8,240 bases of DNA, taken from the NCBI GenBank assembly GCA_023264215.1, contig JALQSY010000069.1, positions 1 to 8,240 of the forward strand, given 5' to 3'. The notes under the pieces were generated by a model, which ran no database searches, was not told where the DNA came from, and was given only the letters and a program-made list of their open reading frames with translations. The DNA comes from Candidatus Nanopelagicales bacterium (GTDB lineage Bacteria > Actinomycetota > Actinomycetes > S36-B12). How positions within the stretch are numbered: the stretch's first letter is position 1; every line of letters starts with the position of its first letter. The translations under genes were made by a program, and so were the position numbers. Shown one piece after another: positions 6,430 through 8,240 of the stretch.

Positions 6430-6891
6430 ATGACGGGCATGACAGGTGAACAGATCGGCGCTCTCATGCACCAGGTGGTGCCGATGGTCGCCACCCTCGG
6501 GCTGGAGTACGGCGAGGTGACGCCCGAACGCACGGTCGTGGTCCTGCGCGACCAGCCGGAGTACCGCAACCATGTCGGCGGCCCCCACGCGGCCGCGATG
6601 TTCGCTGTGGGTGAGTCCGCCACCGGCGCGGCGGCCATCGCGGCGTTCGGCGACATGATGGACCGCGCGGTGCTGCTGCCCGTGACGGCGACGATGGACT
6701 ATGTCGCCATCGCGCGCGGCGACATCACGGCGGTCGCGCGCATCGACGGGGACATCGCCGCCGCTCGCCAGGTCTTCGACGGCGGCTCGCGACCCGAGAT
6801 CGACATCACGTGCGAGCTCACTGACGCCGCGGGCACGGTCACGGGGCGACTGGCCACACGCTGGACCCTCAAGGCGCTCAAGAAGGCCTAG
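6430..6891 (+). CDS. Hotdog-fold protein, DUF4442/thioesterase-like
   Basis: A 153-residue cytoplasmic protein that resembles the DUF4442 branch of the hotdog thioesterase superfamily. The key stretch is RNHVGGPHAAAMFAVGESATG (46-66), matching the NHVGxxHAGALFxxxExA pattern at the start of the long central helix. Strand-rich segments follow: VTATMDYVAIARGDITAVARI and the closing GRLATRWTLKAL. Superfamily members often hydrolyse acyl-CoA, but DUF4442 proteins are mostly uncharacterised, so the substrate is unknown. The start is ATG 6430 or ATG 6439: the first two triplet groups are a near-tandem repeat (ATGACGGGC, ATGACAGGT). A GGTGGG lies 10 nt before 6439, while a candidate -10 favours a leaderless start at 6430. 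Divergent from the pterin-like operon; its TAG shares CTAG with the convergent CDF gene. Confidence 0.8.
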   Translation: MTGMTGEQIGALMHQVVPMVATLGLEYGEVTPERTVVVLRDQPEYRNHVGGPHAAAMFAVGESATGAAAIAAFGDMMDRAVLLPVTATMDYVAIARGDITAVARIDGDIAAARQVFDGGSRPEIDITCELTDAAGTVTGRLATRWTLKALKKA

Positions 6892-7856
6892 CGGGCCGGA
6901 GGCGGGTCCGCGTCCCGGACGACGCGCGGGCCCTGCGAGTAGTCGGCGTGCGATCGCGGATCCTCGCGCGGCTCGAGGTGCGTGTGCACCTGCGCGTGCG
7001 GCAGGGCCGCGCAGATTGCCGCCTCGACCTCCTCGACGAGGTCGTGTGCGCGAGCGACGCTCCAGGCGCCGGGCACGAGCACGTGCACCGACACGAACTG
7101 ATCGCGCCCGGACTCCCGGGTCTGCAGGCCGTGGAACTCCAGCTCCCCCGCGGGGTAGCGGTCGACGAAGCCGCGCAGCACGCCGACCACACGCTCGCTG
7201 TCCTCGTCGGGCAGGGCGTGATCGAGCAGGCCTCGACCCGCGCCTCGGATGAGGACGAAGCCGGTCCACAGGATGTTGGCGCCGACCGCGAGCGCGACGA
7301 GCGAGTCCAGCGGCAGCCAGCCGGTGACGGCGACGAGGCCGACGCCGACGATGACCCCGACCGAGGTGTAGACGTCCGTCATGAGGTGCTTGCCGTCGGC
7401 GACGAGCGTCATGGACCGATGGCGCCGGCCCTGGCGCAGGAGTGCCAGCCCGACCGCGCCGTTGATCGCGGTCGCCAGAAGCGTGACCGCCAGGCCGATG
7501 CCGAGCTCCTCCAGCGGACGCGGGTTGATCAGGCGCTCGATCGCGGTGTACACGATGAGGCCGGCCGCGACGACGATCATCACGCCCTCGGCGCCGGCCG
7601 ACAGGTACTCCGCCTTGCCGTGGCCGAAGTGATGCCGCTCGTCCGCGGGCTTCGCCGCGGCGGTGAGGGCGATGAGGGCGAGGATGGCAGCCACGAGGTT
7701 GACGACCGACTCGAGGGCATCGGACAGCAGGCCGACCGATCCGGTGAGCAGGTACGCCGCCGACTTCATGCCGATCGTGAGCACGGCCGCCCCGATGGAC
7801 AGCCACGCCCACTTCGTCAGCGAATGCGCATGGCCGGCGGACACGACCCCGAGCAT
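6888..7856 (-). CDS. Cation diffusion facilitator (CDF) family transporter
   Basis: A 322-residue proton-coupled divalent metal exporter of the inner membrane. The N-terminal block HSLTKWAWLSIG (11-22) leads into TM1, and YLLTGSVGLLSDALESVVNLVAA (35-57) is the CDF signature in TM2. A His-rich loop ADERHHFGHGKAEY (71-84) follows, with TMs at about 88-106, 117-141, 161-182 and 185-205. The transport-site motif HLMTD (His157, Asp161) is in TM5. In TM2 the site is Asp46-x3-Ser50 where FieF has Asp-x3-Asp, so the metal preference may differ from FieF. The cytoplasmic tail (about 215-296) ends with HTHLEP, and a charged stretch follows. The start is uncertain: ATG 7856 lacks a clear ribosome binding site, and GTG 7844 is an alternative. 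It follows an AI-2E-family gene after a 115-bp gap with two hairpins. Confidence 0.9.
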   Translation of the reverse strand: MLGVVSAGHAHSLTKWAWLSIGAAVLTIGMKSAAYLLTGSVGLLSDALESVVNLVAAILALIALTAAAKPADERHHFGHGKAEYLSAGAEGVMIVVAAGLIVYTAIERLINPRPLEELGIGLAVTLLATAINGAVGLALLRQGRRHRSMTLVADGKHLMTDVYTSVGVIVGVGLVAVTGWLPLDSLVALAVGANILWTGFVLIRGAGRGLLDHALPDEDSERVVGVLRGFVDRYPAGELEFHGLQTRESGRDQFVSVHVLVPGAWSVARAHDLVEEVEAAICAALPHAQVHTHLEPREDPRSHADYSQGPRVVRDADPPPAR

Positions 7857-7876
7857 GCCACGATGCCGGCACTCGT

Positions 7877-7940
7877 CATCTTCCGCCAGCGAATGCGCGC
7901 TTCTCGCACAGAGGATCCGTGCATTCGCTGGCGGAAGATG
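7877..7940. repeat. Long perfect inverted repeat (20-bp arms, 24-nt loop)
   Basis: Positions 7877-7896 and 7921-7940 are exact reverse complements (20 of 20). Inside them a G/T mismatch at 7897/7920 is followed by two more pairs (7898/7919, 7899/7918), leaving about 18 unpaired nucleotides. It lies between the AI-2E stop (7972) and the CDF start (7856), so it would form a strong hairpin in mRNA crossing the gap. No T-run follows on either strand, so it is not a standard Rho-independent terminator, although actinobacterial terminators often lack one. It could also be an operator or a remnant element. A 12-bp piece of the arm (7887-7898) recurs inside the CDF gene at 7818-7829. Confidence 0.9.
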
Positions 7941-7947
7941 CACGCGC

Positions 7948-7967
7948 GACGTCCAAACTCGGACGTC
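7948..7967 (-). terminator. Hairpin just after the AI-2E gene, possible terminator
   Basis: GACGTCC (7948-7954) and GGACGTC (7961-7967) form a perfect 7-bp stem with a 6-nt loop. On the minus strand the hairpin begins 4 nt after the TAG of the AI-2E gene. No T-tract follows. Position suggests termination or 3'-end protection, acting in tandem with the larger hairpin at 7877-7940. Confidence 0.45.
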
Positions 7968-7971
7968 CAGG

Positions 7972-8240
7972 CTAGAAGGTGCCCTCTCCGGCGGGTGCGG
8001 GCTCGGGCGGTGACTCGTCATCACGGCGCACGGGACCGCTGAGGTAGCGCATGGCGCCGTACACCCCGGCCGCGAGGGGCACGCCGATGAGGGCGCCGAG
8101 GAGGCCGAAGTACGCCGCGCCGATCGCGGTGACCAGGACGATCGCGACCGGGTGCAGATTGACGGTCTGGCCCATGATGAGCGGCTGCAAGACATTGCCC
8201 TCGAGTTGACCGATGACCACGATGAGCACGATCACCAGGC
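7972..8240 (-). CDS. AI-2E/UPF0118-family transporter, partial (N-terminus beyond window end)
   Basis: Only the last 89 or so residues are visible, and the frame stays open to the window edge. The text IGQLEGNVLQPLI, VNLHPVAIVLV and LLGALIGVPLAAGVYGAMRYL is the conserved C-terminal block of AI-2E-family proteins: the QxEN loop, the HP turn and the GALxxVPL helix. It ends with a short Pro/Glu-rich cytoplasmic tail (SPPEPAPAGEG). It aligns by eye with residues 298-354 of the AI-2E protein encoded at 3427-4554 (for example QIENLTIEPRI, DVHPAYGFVAV and VAGALLAVPVGA), but the two differ at many positions, so they are old paralogues rather than a recent duplication. The substrate is unknown. It may have been co-transcribed with the CDF gene downstream, subject to the intervening hairpins. 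Confidence 0.9.
   Translation of the reverse strand, partial: LVIVLIVVIGQLEGNVLQPLIMGQTVNLHPVAIVLVTAIGAAYFGLLGALIGVPLAAGVYGAMRYLSGPVRRDDESPPEPAPAGEGTF

Noticed and set aside
6415..7872. Long open frame on the minus strand in another frame of the CDF and hotdog region
   Set aside because: Arg/Gly/Ala-rich without motifs; the CDF and hotdog frames explain the same DNA.
7817..7879. A 20-codon mini-ORF (starts MTSAGIVA) that begins at the hairpin arm and overlaps the CDF start
   Set aside because: Possible leader peptide, but no proper ribosome binding site spacing and no regulatory codon pattern; too short to support.
7877..7940. The inverted repeat as a transposon end or miniature element
   Set aside because: No transposase, no flanking target duplication seen, and only one full copy in the window.
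1..8240. tRNA, rRNA, CRISPR arrays, riboswitches or phage genes
   Set aside because: Looked for and not seen; nearly all sequence is accounted for by coding regions.

Overview
The window is about 70% G+C by eye. Genes are packed with short or overlapping junctions, GTG starts occur, and there is a glucosyl-3-phosphoglycerate synthase and a GerMN-type lipoprotein beside a two-component system. Together these point to the chromosome of a high-GC actinobacterium. I cannot place it below phylum. No tRNA, rRNA, CRISPR array, transposase or phage gene was seen. No gene-free stretch exceeds 300 bases; the two longest are 2496-2620 and 7857-7971.

Layout. (1) 1-2495, minus strand: a signalling operon in the order response regulator (OmpR/PhoB type), membrane histidine kinase, GerMN lipoprotein (cut by the window start). 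The spacings are 2 nt and a 4-nt GTGA overlap. (2) 2496-2620: a divergent control region holding 11-bp-spaced GCGACA direct repeats and candidate promoters for both sides. (3) 2621-4554, plus strand: gpgS, then an AI-2E/UPF0118-family membrane protein that may have its own leaderless promoter. (4) 4551-6395, minus strand: a tightly overlapping three-gene operon encoding a RibD-C/dihydrofolate-reductase-like reductase, a divergent dihydropteroate-synthase-like protein and a pterin-4a-carbinolamine dehydratase-like protein. (5) 6430-6891, plus strand: a small hotdog-fold (DUF4442-like) protein that starts only 34 bp from the divergent reductase. (6) 6888-8240, minus strand: a cation diffusion facilitator (CDF) transporter preceded by the C-terminal end of a second AI-2E-family protein. 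The gap between them holds two hairpins, one with perfect 20-bp arms.

How the genes may fit together. The two-component system and lipoprotein probably form an envelope-sensing unit. The repeats next to its start could let the regulator control itself and perhaps gpgS. GpgS makes the precursor of glucosylglycerate, a compatible solute and primer in actinobacteria. The pterin-like operon is the most interesting part. All three products belong to families linked to pterin or folate chemistry, yet the central synthase-like protein lacks the usual Ser-Arg-Lys motif and has Glu in place of a conserved Asp. It may therefore serve a pterin reaction other than ordinary folate synthesis. This is inference from sequence motifs and gene order only.
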